A stretch of 64,000 nt of DNA. Source: Siphonodentalium dalli (Eukaryota > Mollusca > Scaphopoda > Gadilida > Siphonodentaliidae). The translations under genes and the position numbers were made by a program. Positions within the stretch are counted from its first letter, which is position 1; each line of letters begins with the position of its first letter. Below the pieces are notes generated by a model. It was not told where the DNA came from. It made no database searches and was given only the letters and a program-made list of their open reading frames with translations. Shown here one piece after another: positions 24,295 through 36,062 of this stretch. The stretch lies in NCBI GenBank assembly GCA_032622095.1, contig CP136065.1, forward strand, positions 96,357,343-96,421,342. The letters run 5' to 3'.

Positions 24295-24542
24295 TTAAAA
24301 TGGCTTCCGATGAGAACGGACTGTGTTTATAAACTCCATGTAACACGATGATATAGCTTCTTTCCGAGATTCACGATTTTCAAGATGCCTATGTGTGTGT
24401 TTGCATCTTGTAAAAGTGACTGTCGTTAGATATAAACAAAAATAGAACCAGATTTGAAGAAAAAAACCAAGAGTGATTTTTTGGTCATTTCCGATAACCA
24501 ACAAAGATCGATGTTTAAACTGTGTAACAGAAGCCATTTTAA
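24295..24542. mobile_element. Short TTAA-flanked MITE
   Basis: TTAA plus AATGGCTTC on the left and GAAGCCATT plus TTAA on the right give a 248-bp element with 9-bp termini. A minus-strand frame of 80 codons starts in the right terminus and has no recognisable motif. Confidence 0.5.
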
Positions 24543-25711
24543 CCTCAATATCGAACAGAATATCTAATATCGAAGCTATATGCTAATACTTCACACCTTG
24601 ATGAAATAAGCCCACCGGAGGTGTTAATGTAGTAATTAATCTATAATCCCACTTTTGTCGAAATAAATATAACGATATCAGTTCTCCGTATCTCGAGCGT
24701 CCTGCATGAGCCCCGGAGACTTATAGAGGTGCCCACAACTTTGCAACCGGATGCACAGGATTATCAAATAGTGGTCCTTTTAAATTCCACATCCTATTTG
24801 GTCGTCACTAAGGTACATTAAAGAAAACGCCGACTATCATGGAGTCAGTTACTTGTTGTAATGTGGCAACAATGGCACAAAGTGAACTCGTTCGGTGAAG
24901 GTTGCGTGTATACACCGCGAAGCACGTACAATGTGTGAAATTTCGTGTAATTCTCTTGGAAAACATTTGTCGATTCCATTTACATGTACATTTTCGTATT
25001 AATATGGAGGAAGCTTTAGATTCTCAAATGGATTCAGTAAAACGTTCGCAGAAGATCCTAGAGGTTAGTGTGAATAGCGGACATTTGAACTCAATACTAC
25101 CACGGTGTTATAACATCAATACATGTATACATATAACGAAAAACACTTCACATAAAACATACTCGCGCCACAATTAATATTCATAACGCATCATCGATCG
25201 GGAATACTATTTCCACTTTTTAGTTTGAAATCTGTTATATTAACATTGGACTTTAAATAATATTTGGATCCGAGTGTCTTTGGCATCCAGCTTAAACAGT
25301 TGTCTTTGTGACTTTTTGGTTTAGGAAACCGAACTAAAAACACTCCGGGATATTTGTATATATATCGTTCGTCAACCGGACATGTTCCCCATACTCATTT
25401 CAACACCTTTGTAGCTAAATAACAGATATTTTGCTCTCATGTTTGTAAACTCCTACTGCTTATAGTTGTTGTTAGGGAGTCGCTTGTGGTGTTTCCCATA
25501 TCGCTAAAGGCAGACACATGTCGCATCGACGATTAAGCTATCGGCTCATTGGCTATAATTTAAAATGGGGCTGTATCTACGGATAGGCCCATTATTGCTG
25601 TGTGGAGCGGACATAGGGTGACGTTTATAACACGTTTTGAATTCGTATCCGGCGAAAATTCCAAGCATGGCCTCTGATAGGGAGCGTTTTTTTCTCAAAA
25701 GCAATAACTAA
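24543..25711. other. No gene recognised
   Basis: AT-rich. A possible 20-codon exon at 25004-25063, ending GAG before GTTAGT, is too short to support. Confidence 0.3.
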
Positions 25712-25932
25712 TAACCCTCTCACGATGGGAGCTGCGATGGTGCAGCATTAAATATCATGTACCAATGCATACTCTTATATATGCGAGTCTGTCATATATG
25801 GAGGCTCGTATATATAAGAGAATGTACTCACTTACAAGGTCAAGATAAATAGCGTTATGCCAATTTGTATTCTCTTATATAATTGGGTTTTCGCAAAATA
25901 GTAGGAAGCTTCGGCCATGGAAGGGTTTTACG
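25712..25932 (+). mobile_element. Hairpin-bearing TTAA-type MITE, family P, copy 1
   Basis: Starts AATAACCCTCTCACGATGGG, then GAGCTGCGATGGTGCAGCAT. A diverged copy of the 67-bp hairpin module follows at about 25763-25833. A truncated second hairpin is at about 25859. It ends CATGGAAGGGTTTTA, matching the GTGGAAGGGTTAA end of the copy at 31089. Non-coding. Confidence 0.6.
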
Positions 25933-26049
25933 TAAAATTGATGGACGCCGTTGTGGGTTTTCGCGATGCAGTACGATTGATGGTAACTGCAGGAAGTTTT
26001 TCATTTTTCTTTTGTCTGATGAGCTGAACATTAATCCTTGGCCTAAAAT

Positions 26050-26218
26050 AGTTCCATTGCTTTGTGAGCCAGTGCATTTTCTTATATGTGCGAGGTTCCA
26101 TGTGTAAGACTCGCATATATATAAGAGAATACATTGGGAGACTAGCATATATAAGAGAATGCACTGACACATTGTCATTAATGCTGCACCAGCGCAGCTC
26201 CCGTCATGAACGGGTTAA
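26050..26218 (-). mobile_element. Hairpin-bearing TTAA-type MITE, family P, copy 2
   Basis: On the minus strand it begins TTAACCCGTTCATGACGGGA at 26218, then GCTGCGCTGGTGCAGCAT and two hairpin-module derivatives (one complete near 26062-26127, one half arm to about 26163). The far end is lost. It faces copy 1 about 120 bp away. Confidence 0.6.
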
Positions 26219-27080
26219 TTTATCGTTAAAGGAGCTCAGTCCGATTTAATACCATAAAACCACCATATCTATATATAATAAATAATTATCTCGTACCCAT
26301 TGACCCTTTCTATTCTATATAGATTCTCCGACTCAGTTAAAAGTGCACATTTGAGCGTTCTATTATTCATTTGGAGGATATTAAGGTGATTAAAGCAGAC
26401 GACAAATAAATACAAATACAGAAGGAGCCCCATTTGTTGAGGGAACTGTGGTCATTTGTTGAACTTATTATCTGAACATTTCCTATGGATAACTACTCAT
26501 TAATTATGATTTAGTATAGAAAGTGGCTTTGATGGCCAGGTATCGACGGGAAGTTATAATACATTTATAATTTTGTCAGGCTATAACAAAAATTCAAATG
26601 ATCGTCTATTATAAAGAACTCACATATCTCTGTCGTGGACAAGAAAACCATAGCCAGAAATGGTAAAGCCCTCAATGTCATATTGTTAAGCATATATATA
26701 ATATGTAGTAAAAGTTCGTATAGCCTACTGCCAATACAAATAGATCGTAAGATCGCACCGAAACCAGTGACTACAATTCCTCGCTATATATGCAGTTACC
26801 AAAACGAACGGCACCTTTGGCATCAACCTTACACAAAAGAAGCAAGTGTTTGTGTTCTAGCGTAAACAAGGCACGTATTTGCCTTTTACTTTAATGTGTA
26901 AGCGGTGTCCACCTACAAAGACAAGTTTATGTCTTCGTGCTGACGAAGAGCCAACGACTGCCAGAGCGCAAAAAAAAAAACAGTACGCAATATCGAGTAC
27001 GCTTTTAATCACATGTTCTCCATCACCTCGTACGACACGACCAATTACCCCTGTCAATATACACCCTAAGAGGGCATAAT
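26219..27080. repeat. Dispersed repeat family 5 fragments
   Basis: CTGAACATTTCCTA(T/A)GG with ATAACTACTCA at about 26473 reappears at 61700-61740. The open frames in this stretch carry no recognisable motif. Confidence 0.4.
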
Positions 27081-27290
27081 AATAACGAACGATGATTTTA
27101 TGACCGTTTTCGATGTATTACGTGTGTACTATTTTGTTGATTGTAACGATGCCTGTGTGATGTGAATGCTGGTTATTGACAGTATCGTTTTTCATTTGCA
27201 TTGCCTGGTTAGCGAAAAATGGCTTGGCTAAGGAGATTCTGACTTATTTGGTGCCAAATAGGACCGGGCATCTTTAACTATCTCGTGCAC
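27081..27290. repeat. Dispersed repeat family 6 fragment
   Basis: 'CGTTTTCGATGTATTACGTG' and CTGACTTATTTGGTGCCAAAT match 59625-59770 and 60550-60620. No coding capacity recognised. Confidence 0.45.
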
Positions 27291-28015
27291 CATTTAAGAC
27301 TAGGTTTAGAATGTAAACACGGGACAAGTTCATCTTCTGCATGCACTACTGCCACCACACATCACGAGGACATGCAGCAAATGCAACATCCCGTTTCATT
27401 ATGATCATGCCAGCATTAACGGAAATGAAATTAGATCGCAATAGATCATTTTCCTGTTTAGAACTTTGTTGGATATCTGTGAGAAGAATTCAGCTTATCT
27501 GTCTGTATATTCCTCTGATCTACCGGAGTTAGAAGCGATAATTCGCCAAGCTTCTTGTCCAGGTCTCAATTAAAACGAGTTGATAAACGAGCTGACCGCT
27601 TTATGTATATACCGTATACAACATAATTTATGCTATTACTAATTTTAACCGTTGTATATATTCCAAAATATTCCACAAATTTCAGCAACTTGTCTAATTA
27701 TGCTATACATGTATCTAGAACTTCTATAAATACTAAAACATTTGAGTTTTCACTCAAAACCTCGTAGTTTTTTTTTATAAAATTGTAAAGAAAACTTTGC
27801 TGGACACCCAACGTAATTGCTATCTGCATTTATAATACCCACGCTCAAAAGGGTGGACATATACAATGTATTTGACCGTATAGAATCAACTGAACTGTAA
27901 TGAATGCGAACTATACGCTGTATTTTAATTGTACTATATTATAAAGTTATATACAATGTTGTGTTTTTCTTGTACAGGTTCTGGTGAAAAGTCATATTGG
28001 ACGAGACACGCAGAC
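27291..28015. other. No gene recognised
   Basis: AT-rich, with a homopolymer T run at about 27768. Nothing else identified. Confidence 0.35.
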
Positions 28016-28998
28016 AGTCAGGAACCTACATCACTATAATGTCACATCTTAACCGTCGCTTCAGACGTTCAAGAACTTACATCACTAACGTAATCACCAA
28101 ACCGTCGCCTCAGACGTTCAGGAAGCAACGTCACTAATGTAATTTCTAAACCGTCGCTTCATACATTCAAGAACCTACATCACAAATGTAATCTTTAAAC
28201 CGTCGCTTCAAACATTAAGGAAACTACATCACTAATGTCATATATTAACCGTCGCTTCAGACGTTCAAAAACATACATCACTAATGTAATCACTAAACTG
28301 TCGCTTCTGAAGTTCAGTAAACTACGCCACCAATGAAATATCTAAACAGTCGCGTCATACATTCAGGAACCTGCATCACTAATGTATTTTCAACACCGTT
28401 CGTATCAGGCGTTCAGTAACCTACGCCACAAACGCAATATCTAAATCGTCGCTTCAGAAGTTCAGCAACCTACATCACTAATGTAATATTTAAACCGTAG
28501 CTTCAGGCGTTCGGGAACGTATGTTTACGTCACTAATGTAATATCTAAACCGTCGCCTCAGACGTTCAGGAACCTACGTCACTCATATAATATCTAAACC
28601 GTCGCTCCAGGCGTTCAGGAACCTACATCACTCAAGTAATATCTAAACCGTCGCTTCAGACGTACAGGAAACAACGTCACTAATGTAATCTCTAAACCGT
28701 CACTTCAGAAGTTCAGGAACATACGTCACTAATGTAATTTCTAAACCGTCGCTTCAGACGTTCAGGAACCTACGACACTAATGTGATTTCTAACCCGTCG
28801 CTTCAAACGTTCAAGAACCTACGTCACTAATGTAATTTTAAACCGTCGCTCCAGCTGTTCAGGAACCTACGTCACTAATGTAATATCTAAACCGTAACTT
28901 CAGACGTTCAGGAACATACGTCCGTAATGTAATATCGTCACCGTCGCGTCAGATGTTCAGGGCCAGGAACCTACATCACAATTATGTATCTCTCAACA
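28016..28998 (+). repeat. 49-bp satellite, about 19 units
   Basis: The unit consensus runs GTTCAGGAACCTACGTCACT, then AATGTAATATCTAAACCGTC, then GCTTCAGAC. I count 19 successive 'ACCGTCGC' landmarks at 48-50 bp spacing. Units differ by point changes; many changes affect CpG-bearing positions (ACGT to ACAT). One landmark unit carries an extra GTATGTTT-type insert near 28520. A lone inverted unit is at about 29321, and GGGCCAGGAACCTACGTCAC is at about 3731. Confidence 0.9.
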
Positions 28999-29845
28999 GA
29001 CGTTCTGGTAGCTGCTACCTGGAACTAATGCAGTGGATGAGCTAGATATTTGTTGCAGAAGTTATATTTTAATTACATCTGAAATGGATTATATGCGAAC
29101 AACTATACATGGTTGAGATGTTTTGTAGTTCAAAATCTACACTCGACACCTATTTCCATTGTACATTTATGTTATAAATATGAAATTTTGACTATTACTG
29201 GTTATTCAATGTACGTTGTGTTTTTCCTCATTCTCATGTACTAGTTTACCCCGTCAAACAAATGTTTATATTTGTTTTTAACACACTTAGAAATCAAAAC
29301 CGCTTCGGGTTAGAGACTTGATTGGTGACGTAGGTTCCTAGGCCTGGGAATACACCCTTATACCGAGACATAACGCGATTTAATCTCTGCGGAGACAGCG
29401 CCTTACTTCTTGTTGTGGTAGCGAGGAAATCACGTTACGAGAAGTCACCCGGTGCGCCGGAAGGATTTGTTACTCAATTAGTCGATCGATGTTGAGATTC
29501 AGATCACGAGAACGGCAATCAAAGACCGGGATTTGTGATTTACGTCAGTGCAAATGACACCGTGCACGCTTTTTTATGGATTAAATTGCTTGTACCCACA
29601 TGTGTCCATGGACGGCGTTTTGTTTTACCTTCGGCTTTCATCGGCTGCGTCCTATATATACTCACCCACGCGATATGGCCTGTAGATATTGATTTTTTCT
29701 GAAATATCAGCAATATGTATTGATGAAATGGTCTGTAAAATCTCATATGTGTAGAATTCAGCTTATATATATTATCTATGTAAGCATGCAGTTAGACAAC
29801 CCTATAACATACGGGTATATCGCTAACGAAAGGAGATTTCAAAGA
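28999..29845. other. No gene recognised
   Basis: Contains an inverted single satellite unit near 29321-29345 (GGTGACGTAGGTTCCTAGG). Otherwise nothing is recognisable. Confidence 0.35.
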
Positions 29846-30635
29846 TTAAAGGGGAAGGAAACCCTCAACAAATCAGGCCGTTAATATACTTAGTATATCA
29901 ACCATGGTGCGGTAAAACACCTCTCATTTCTCAGTTATGTTCAAACACAACGATATCACATCGCGTAATACAAAACTCCCGCTAATTACGGCGCGTCCAT
30001 ATTTATAAGATCATGACGTCACGGTCTCACTTCGCGTTACTCATCCTTTTTACAGATAGGTATAAAAGCGATCACACTAAAATCATTTCGTCGTGTTTGT
30101 TTGTGATTCTGCGCAAAATCCAAGCAAGCACAGCCTATTGAAGACGACATACATGTATTATAAGCCAAAACATTATTTACGTTATAAATTTGAACAATTT
30201 ATTTACGCCAGTTAATGGTCGCATACCATATGAAAAAGTCAATCTCGGCCAAACTCACACGATTTCTATATGTGTAACCATGACAACCAAACAATCTTTC
30301 GCGAATTAAACTATAATTTATTCAAAACAGATAATCATTTATTGTGCACAACAAACATTCAATCTGCTGTTTTATTTATTTTCATATCTAAAAGCAGACT
30401 ATCGTACGCGATACAGTTTAGCGTTAAACATCCAAGTGAGACCGTTACATCATAAACTATCAAGGGGGGTAATATTTCTTCCAAAAATGGCGACGTTAAG
30501 TTACTAGCGTAATTGCTTGCGCGGGTTAGTTTGAGACGCCATATCTCCGATCGTGTGTTGAAATTTTACACACGAACAGAGGACAGCTTACTTAGTGCAC
30601 ATGCGTATATTCGTGCGATAGTTTCCTTCCTTTAA
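29846..30635. mobile_element. TTAA-flanked MITE with AGGAAGGAAAC termini
   Basis: TTAA plus AGGGGAAGGAAAC on the left is mirrored by GTTTCCTTCCT plus TTAA on the right. Length is 790 bp. No transposase; a 61-codon frame inside has no motif. A TATAAAAG box is at about 30061 and TGACGTCA at about 30014. Different termini from families 1 and P. Confidence 0.6.
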
Positions 30636-31088
30636 GATTGCTAGAATTAGCAATTGTTCACCTTTGTAGAAATCTCAGTAAGTCCTCTCCAGCTATAGGA
30701 ATTCAAAAGATTTTGAATTTGTAGTGAACTGGACATATTTTATGAACTATAGCTAATGTTGAATTTCAAAGGGAGATAACTCATACCTCAGAATTACGTG
30801 ACATTTGTTTTAACATAATTTTTTTTTTCGAAACTAAATTAAATCTAATCCTTATTAAAGTAAAAAAAACCAGAAAGCTATTGTTGACATATACAGGCAG
30901 TGCACTCATATGTGAATCAGTTCAAATAGATTTACCTCGGTGGAGAACATGGATATTCTTGTTATACTTTATTATAGATCTATAAGTGTTTTCTGATGAA
31001 TCCATAAGTTTGAGAATTTAGCTTCAATTCTGGAAGATTAAGTTTGTGCCATGAGCATCAAAGTTTAAATCACCATCTCCGGGACACC
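30636..31088. other. No gene recognised
   Basis: AT-rich spacer with T and A runs; nothing identified. Confidence 0.35.
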
Positions 31089-31362
31089 TTAACCGTCTCA
31101 TGGAGGTTAATGGCGGGAGCTGCGCATGGTGCAACATTAACGATTATCTGTCAATGCATTTTCTTATATATGCGAGTCTCCCAAAGGAAGCCTCGAATAT
31201 ATATAAGAAAATGCACTGATTTACACGGTCAAGGTCAATACTGTTAGACTTGTATTATATTATTTATGCGACGCTCTCTATGGCAGAGTTGTAAATACAA
31301 TAGAATACATTGGCACAGGGTTTTCGTCGAATTTAAAGAAGCTGCAGTCGTGGAAGGGTTAA
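31089..31362 (+). mobile_element. Hairpin-bearing TTAA-type MITE, family P, copy 3 (most complete)
   Basis: Bounded by TTAACCGTCTCATGG and GTGGAAGGGTTAA. GGGAGCTGCGCATGGTGCAA is followed by a hairpin module at about 31143-31228 and a decayed second one ending GAATACATTGGCACAGGG. It shares its right TTAA with the next copy. Confidence 0.65.
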
Positions 31363-31520
31363 CCCTGAGCTGGTGCAACATTAAATATATGTACCAGTGC
31401 ATTGTTTTATATTTTCGAGTCTATAACAGAGAGCCATTCGTATATGATGATGCACTGGCTTACAGGGTCAGTGTGAAATTTTGTTAGGCCAATCTGTTGT
31501 CTTATATATGCGAGGATCCC
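31359..31520 (+). mobile_element. Hairpin-bearing TTAA-type MITE, family P, copy 4 (truncated)
   Basis: Begins TTAACCCTGAGCTGGTGCAA directly at the end of copy 3. It has one decayed hairpin (about 31395-31456) and the start of a second (CTTATATATGCGAGG), then is lost. Confidence 0.6.
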
Positions 31521-31755
31521 TATAGGAGATGTACAATTTACAGGAAAATTTCGATAGCATCGGTACTAGTGGAACTATAAATCGTAGATAGATGTGGAAC
31601 AGAGGCATTTTATAAGACTTTTTTGCATTCGGTTTCTGTCACATTGTAGCTTTCTATATACAGAAATCCCTAAACAAGAACGCCTGAAAAATTTACAAGT
31701 GTATGAAAATGATTGAACAAAAATATAAGATCGTCCCTCTTACAGTTGCTCATAT

Positions 31756-32207
31756 GTGACCCGCCATATCAAATCCAGTCGGACGTCGGGATTTATTTTA
31801 CCCTGTGCCAATGCATTCTCTTATATATGCGAGTCGACCATAGATCGCCTCGCATATATAAGAGAATGCATTGGCCTAACAATTTTTTATCATGTTTTTT
31901 AAATAAATGTTTCTTACAATTTTTAGGACATAAACTTAAAAAAACACCCATTACCCTGCAGGGAGCCCCACACATATATAGAAGCACATAGAAGAATGTC
32001 GTCTGCTCATGTTTGTCTGGGGCTCTGTATGGGTAAAATTGTTAAAGAATACAAGAACAAATTATTAAAATTGTAAAATATTGTTAGGCCAATGTATTCT
32101 CTTATATATGCGAGGCGACCTATGGTCGACTCGCATATATAAGAGAATGCATTGGCACAGGGTAAAAAAAATCCCGACTTCCGATTGGATTTGATATGGC
32201 GGGTCAC
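31756..32207 (+). mobile_element. Palindromic MITE, family H, copy 2
   Basis: Same architecture as 2681-3139, with the central GGGAGCCCCACAC segment in the opposite orientation. Hairpins are at 31808-31874 and 32089-32155. The outer ends are GTGACCCGCCATATC and GATATGGCGGGTCAC, flanked by ATAT on both sides. Very similar to copy 3, which implies recent amplification. Confidence 0.8.
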
Positions 32208-32700
32208 ATATGTTAAACGATATCAATATAGTAAGAATGAAAATTGAACTGTGTCTGGATGAAATATCTTACGACATAAATGTAAATGCATACATGTATA
32301 AACTGAATTTATCGGTGTACACATACAAGTAACACACATGCTACAATAATGTCTGTACAACATACATAGCATATATTATAACAATAACAAACACCATAAC
32401 ATACAATGTAAATTAATTGGGCTGGAGTAACTAACGTCTGATGTAAAAAACGTTGGGTATAATTAAATGTGTGCAGGCCTACACCCAAAGTTCGCATCAG
32501 GCGAACTTCATTGGTGATCTATGCTATGCACACTGAAAAAAGAATACACATGACTTCTACTCTCAAATAGTGCAAATTGATCCATTCCTTGTTTGTGTTG
32601 CAATGCAATAGTTGGCATATATGTTACAGTTAATACGTATTATCATAAGAACATAAGAACGGTTGAACTATTACTACATACTGTTTCAAGATTATTAAGA
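32208..32700. other. No gene recognised
   Basis: AT-rich unique-looking spacer. Confidence 0.35.
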
Positions 32701-33070
32701 TGTATTATAACGCAATATTATTGTTTGTCAAATGTTATTGATGTAATTTGTGTGTGATTTTAATGTTTCAAATAAATATTTTATGGTTAATAAATATGTT
32801 GATGAACTCACACAAGTATTTATTGTATTATAACGCAATATTATTGTTTGTCAAATGTTATTGATGTAATTTGTGTGTGATTTTAATGTTTCAAATAAAT
32901 ATTTTATGGTTAATAAATATGTTGATGAACTCACACAAGTTGTTATTGTATTATAACGCAATATTATTGTTTGTCAAATGTTATTGATGTAATTTGTGTG
33001 TGATTTTAATTTTTCAAATAAATATTTTATGGCTAATAAATATGTTAATGAACTCACACAAGTTGTTATT
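32701..33070 (+). repeat. 123-bp tandem repeat x 3
   Basis: TGTATTATAACGCAATATTA starts at 32701, 32824 and 32947. The units are almost identical, with a TTTATTG/TTATTG junction. It lies directly before a family 1 MITE. Confidence 0.9.
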
Positions 33071-33088
33071 GTCAATTATCAAAATCAG

Positions 33089-33574
33089 TTAAAGGTACGG
33101 TTGGCCTTGGCGGTGGGTATCCTGTGAAAATATTTTCACCCGTCAAAAACCGCCACAAACAGAAAGAACATCGAAATGTAGACAGACTTTGTCCGTATAC
33201 AAATAAGAAATATCGCATAAACAGTATGTTATTGTCAAATGTTTGACCATTGTTATGTAAACAAAAGCATAAAAAGTTACTTTTCTGGTGTTTGTTTATA
33301 TTATGATGGTAAACATAAAGAGCGTTCCTGATATGGAACTAATAAAGAGCGTTTATGCCATTTGTGTGTGATTAGCCAGTAGCATTGTGCTGTCTTCTGT
33401 AACACAATCAGGCTCTTGCTTAGGTAAAATATGTAGGTCTTTATGATAACATGCTGTTTACGTGATGGTCATGGTATATATGAACGAAAATGTATTCGTT
33501 TTAATGTTTTTCTGTTTACGGTGATTAGAACAAATATAAATATTTTCGACAACTAAGGCCTCACGTGCCTTTAA
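33089..33574 (+). mobile_element. TTAA MITE family 1, copy C
   Basis: Perfect TTAA on both sides, with AGGTACGG and CGTGCCT termini. It shares the GGTAAACATAAAGAGCG and AATAAAGAGCGTTTATG blocks with copies A, B and D. The interior lacks the GATCCGGAT segment of A and D. Confidence 0.75.
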
Positions 33575-33595
33575 TATGTCTAATGAAACACTCCT

Positions 33596-33727
33596 AATTT
33601 CAGTTATTATATATAATAACTGAAATTTCAGGTATTATATATATTAACTGAGTGAATCAGGTATTATACATTATAACTGAAAATTTCAGTTATTATACAT
33701 AATAACTGATAATACATATTAACTGTA
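33596..33727. repeat. Array of AT-rich palindromes
   Basis: TTTCAGTTATTATATATAAT with AACTGAAA and near-copies repeat four times, each self-complementary (CAGTTATTATA/TATAATAACTG). Confidence 0.8.
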
Positions 33728-34138
33728 ACATATATACATCACAAATTTGCAACAACGCGTATATGTGTTTTACGTTGGCTGCAAACGTACCATGTATACT
33801 GGCTGAGAATAAGCATTACTTACTGCTACTTAACAGATATACTCCAATTTTATATAAAGTAAAACAAAATTGAATATAGGATGGGGGAAATGTCCCAAAC
33901 CAACAACATATACATGTAGTAGAATATGCCGAGTTCTCATATTTAAGTACTATCGCACTAAGCGATCCATTTATATAAAGTGCATAATACAGTGAATTAG
34001 TTTCAATGGACTTTACATCAATTATTACCTCGGTCATATGACACGTGACACCATTGTTACTCGCATCATCGAATGGGGAAGCAACCCCAGTTGCCACAAG
34101 ACCGTGTGTTTATCAAGGTTAGCATGCTAATAATATAT
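33728..34138. other. No gene recognised
   Basis: AT-rich; a 93-codon minus frame has no motif. Confidence 0.35.
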
Positions 34139-34587
34139 TTGACCCGCCATATCAAATCCAGTCGGAAGTCGGGATTTTTTTTACCCTGTGCCAATGCATT
34201 CTCTTATATATGCGAGTCGACCATAGGTCGCCTCGCATATATAAGAGAATGCATTGGCCTAACAATTTTTTATCATTTTTTGTTAAATAAATGTTTCTGA
34301 CAATTTTTAGGACATAAAATAAAAAACATCCATTACCCTGCAGGGAGCCCCACACATATATAGAAGCATATAGAAGAGTGTCGTCTGCTCATGTTTGTCT
34401 GGGGCTCTGTATGGGTGAAATTATAAAATTGTTAAAGAATACAAGAAAAAATTGTAAAAAATTGTTAGGCCAATGCATTCTCTTATATATGCGAGGCGAC
34501 CTATGGTCGACTCGCATATATAAGAGAATGCATTGGCACAGGGTAAAAAAATCCCGACTTCCGACTGGATTTGATATGGCGGGTCAC
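34139..34587 (+). mobile_element. Palindromic MITE, family H, copy 3
   Basis: Hairpins at 34191-34257 and 34470-34536; central GGGAGCCCCACACATATATA block in the same orientation as copy 2. The left terminus has lost the first bases (TTTGACCC). The right terminus GGGTCAC is followed by ATAT. Confidence 0.8.
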
Positions 34588-34826
34588 ATATATCGACACG
34601 GAACCGAGTACTCTATTAACGCGTGAGTGGTGCGAGGCAGCCTCAGTATGAACAGCCGTGCTGAAAGGTCACAATAAGGTGCGATATATGAACAGCCTGT
34701 AACTCTACGGTCACACTCAGCTTAACCCTACACATAGCCTCTGTGGTGAAGCTCATCGATCCGCAGACACGGCTCGAGATCACGATTTCTGAATTTATTG
34801 CGACCACATATCGAACATTATAACCA

Positions 34827-35334
34827 TTAAAGATACGGGCGCTGGGTATGCTGTTAAAATGTTCACCTCCGCCAAAAACCGCCATAAACAGAAAGAATAG
34901 TAAAATATAGACAGACTTTGTTCTTTTACCAATCGGAAATATAGCATAAACAGTATGTTATTGTAAATTTTTCCCCTTTGTTATGTAAACAAAAGCAAAA
35001 AACGTTACGTTTCCTTGCTTTTGTTTAGATCCGGATGTGGTAAACATAAAGAGCGTTATTTGTTACTGTTTTCCTGATATGGAAATAATAAAGAGCGTTT
35101 TTATCAGTTTTGTCTGATTAACCAATATAATTGCGCTGTGTTATGTAAACAGAAGCACAACCTCTGTAGCACGAGCAGGCTCTTGTTTACGTACACCACC
35201 GTGCGTCTTGACGACAATATACTGTTTACGCGCTGATTATGTTTGTCATATGAGTGGAAATGTATATATATTCTGTTGATGGCGATTTGAACGAATATAA
35301 ATATTTATGCAACGAACACCGCCCGTGCCTTTAA
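34827..35334 (+). mobile_element. TTAA MITE family 1, copy D
   Basis: TTAA plus AGATACGGGCG on the left and CGCCCGTGCCT plus TTAA on the right. Closely follows copy A through the whole interior. Confidence 0.75.
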
Positions 35335-35417
35335 GCTACCGAGCTCCATGCGCGTAGTCAACATTGGCGATATTTATGTTATGTTCACAGCATTGGGGAA
35401 AATTTCGACCAATATGA

Positions 35418-35880
35418 ACCACCCCTGGTCAAGTGGTCCTGCTAGTCCCCTATGCCGTTGGTGGCCCCACTGAATTGCTATGATGCTAGTATGGAAAACT
35501 GATGTCGTTAAGAAAAAGTACCGTTGTCATTTTCGCGGTGTTTGGCTAATCCGAGTGATTTTAGAAAAAAACATTCCAGAACATGTTTATTTTTGAAAAA
35601 TGGCATGAATAGCCATCTTGATTATAGTCGATTTTCAACAACTAATGCAAACCAGTATTACAATATTTCGCAATATATACGTTGTTGAATGTTTGATACA
35701 CATAATGGCATTTCTCTGATATGTTCAAATTATCCGAACACCTTAAAATGAGAACTTAAAACAAATAACGGTACTCTTTCATAACAGCATAAAATTGCCC
35801 TAACATCATCAAAGCAATTCAGCAGGACCCACTATCACCATAGCACATCAGCAGAAGTCCTTGACCAGCGGTGTGAACGC
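35418..35880. mobile_element. MITE with about 65-bp terminal inverted repeats
   Basis: Left CTGGTCAAGTGGTCCTGCTA through GCCCCACTGAATTGCT is mirrored, diverged, by AGCAATTCAGCAGGACCCAC through GTCCTTGACCAGCGG on the right. Target duplication unclear. A relative may lie near 11160-11220. Confidence 0.5.
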
Positions 35881-36062
35881 TGATGCTCAACCAAATACTC
35901 CAAGCCAAAACTTGGTGATTTTACATTTCTATACATACAAGTAATGGATCAAACCTTTCTATGTAAGAGTAGACATTTACACTATAAATTTTTATGTGTA
36001 TAACAACGTTAACAGAAGGTTGGTGTGTATATATTATGTATACATGTAAACTATAAACTCAC

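Noticed and set aside
25004-25063. Possible first exon starting MEEALDSQMDSVKRSQKILE with a GTTAGT donor
   Set aside because: Only 20 codons, no recognisable partner exon and no promoter evidence. Kept as a note only.
28016-28998. Regular repeats resembling a CRISPR array
   Set aside because: Units are continuous and diverge throughout, with no constant repeat and variable spacer division; eukaryotic satellite fits.
2615-34626. Recurrent small frames reading CILLYMRGDLWSTRIYKRMHW on both strands
   Set aside because: These are translations of the 67-bp hairpin module and neighbouring MITE sequence; the same peptide appears from both arms. Not genes.
1-36062. Search by eye for the WDTAGQE and later Rab exons on the minus strand
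   Set aside because: No codon string for WDTAGQE or NKxD with splice sites was found. A profile search of the translated minus strand would be decisive.
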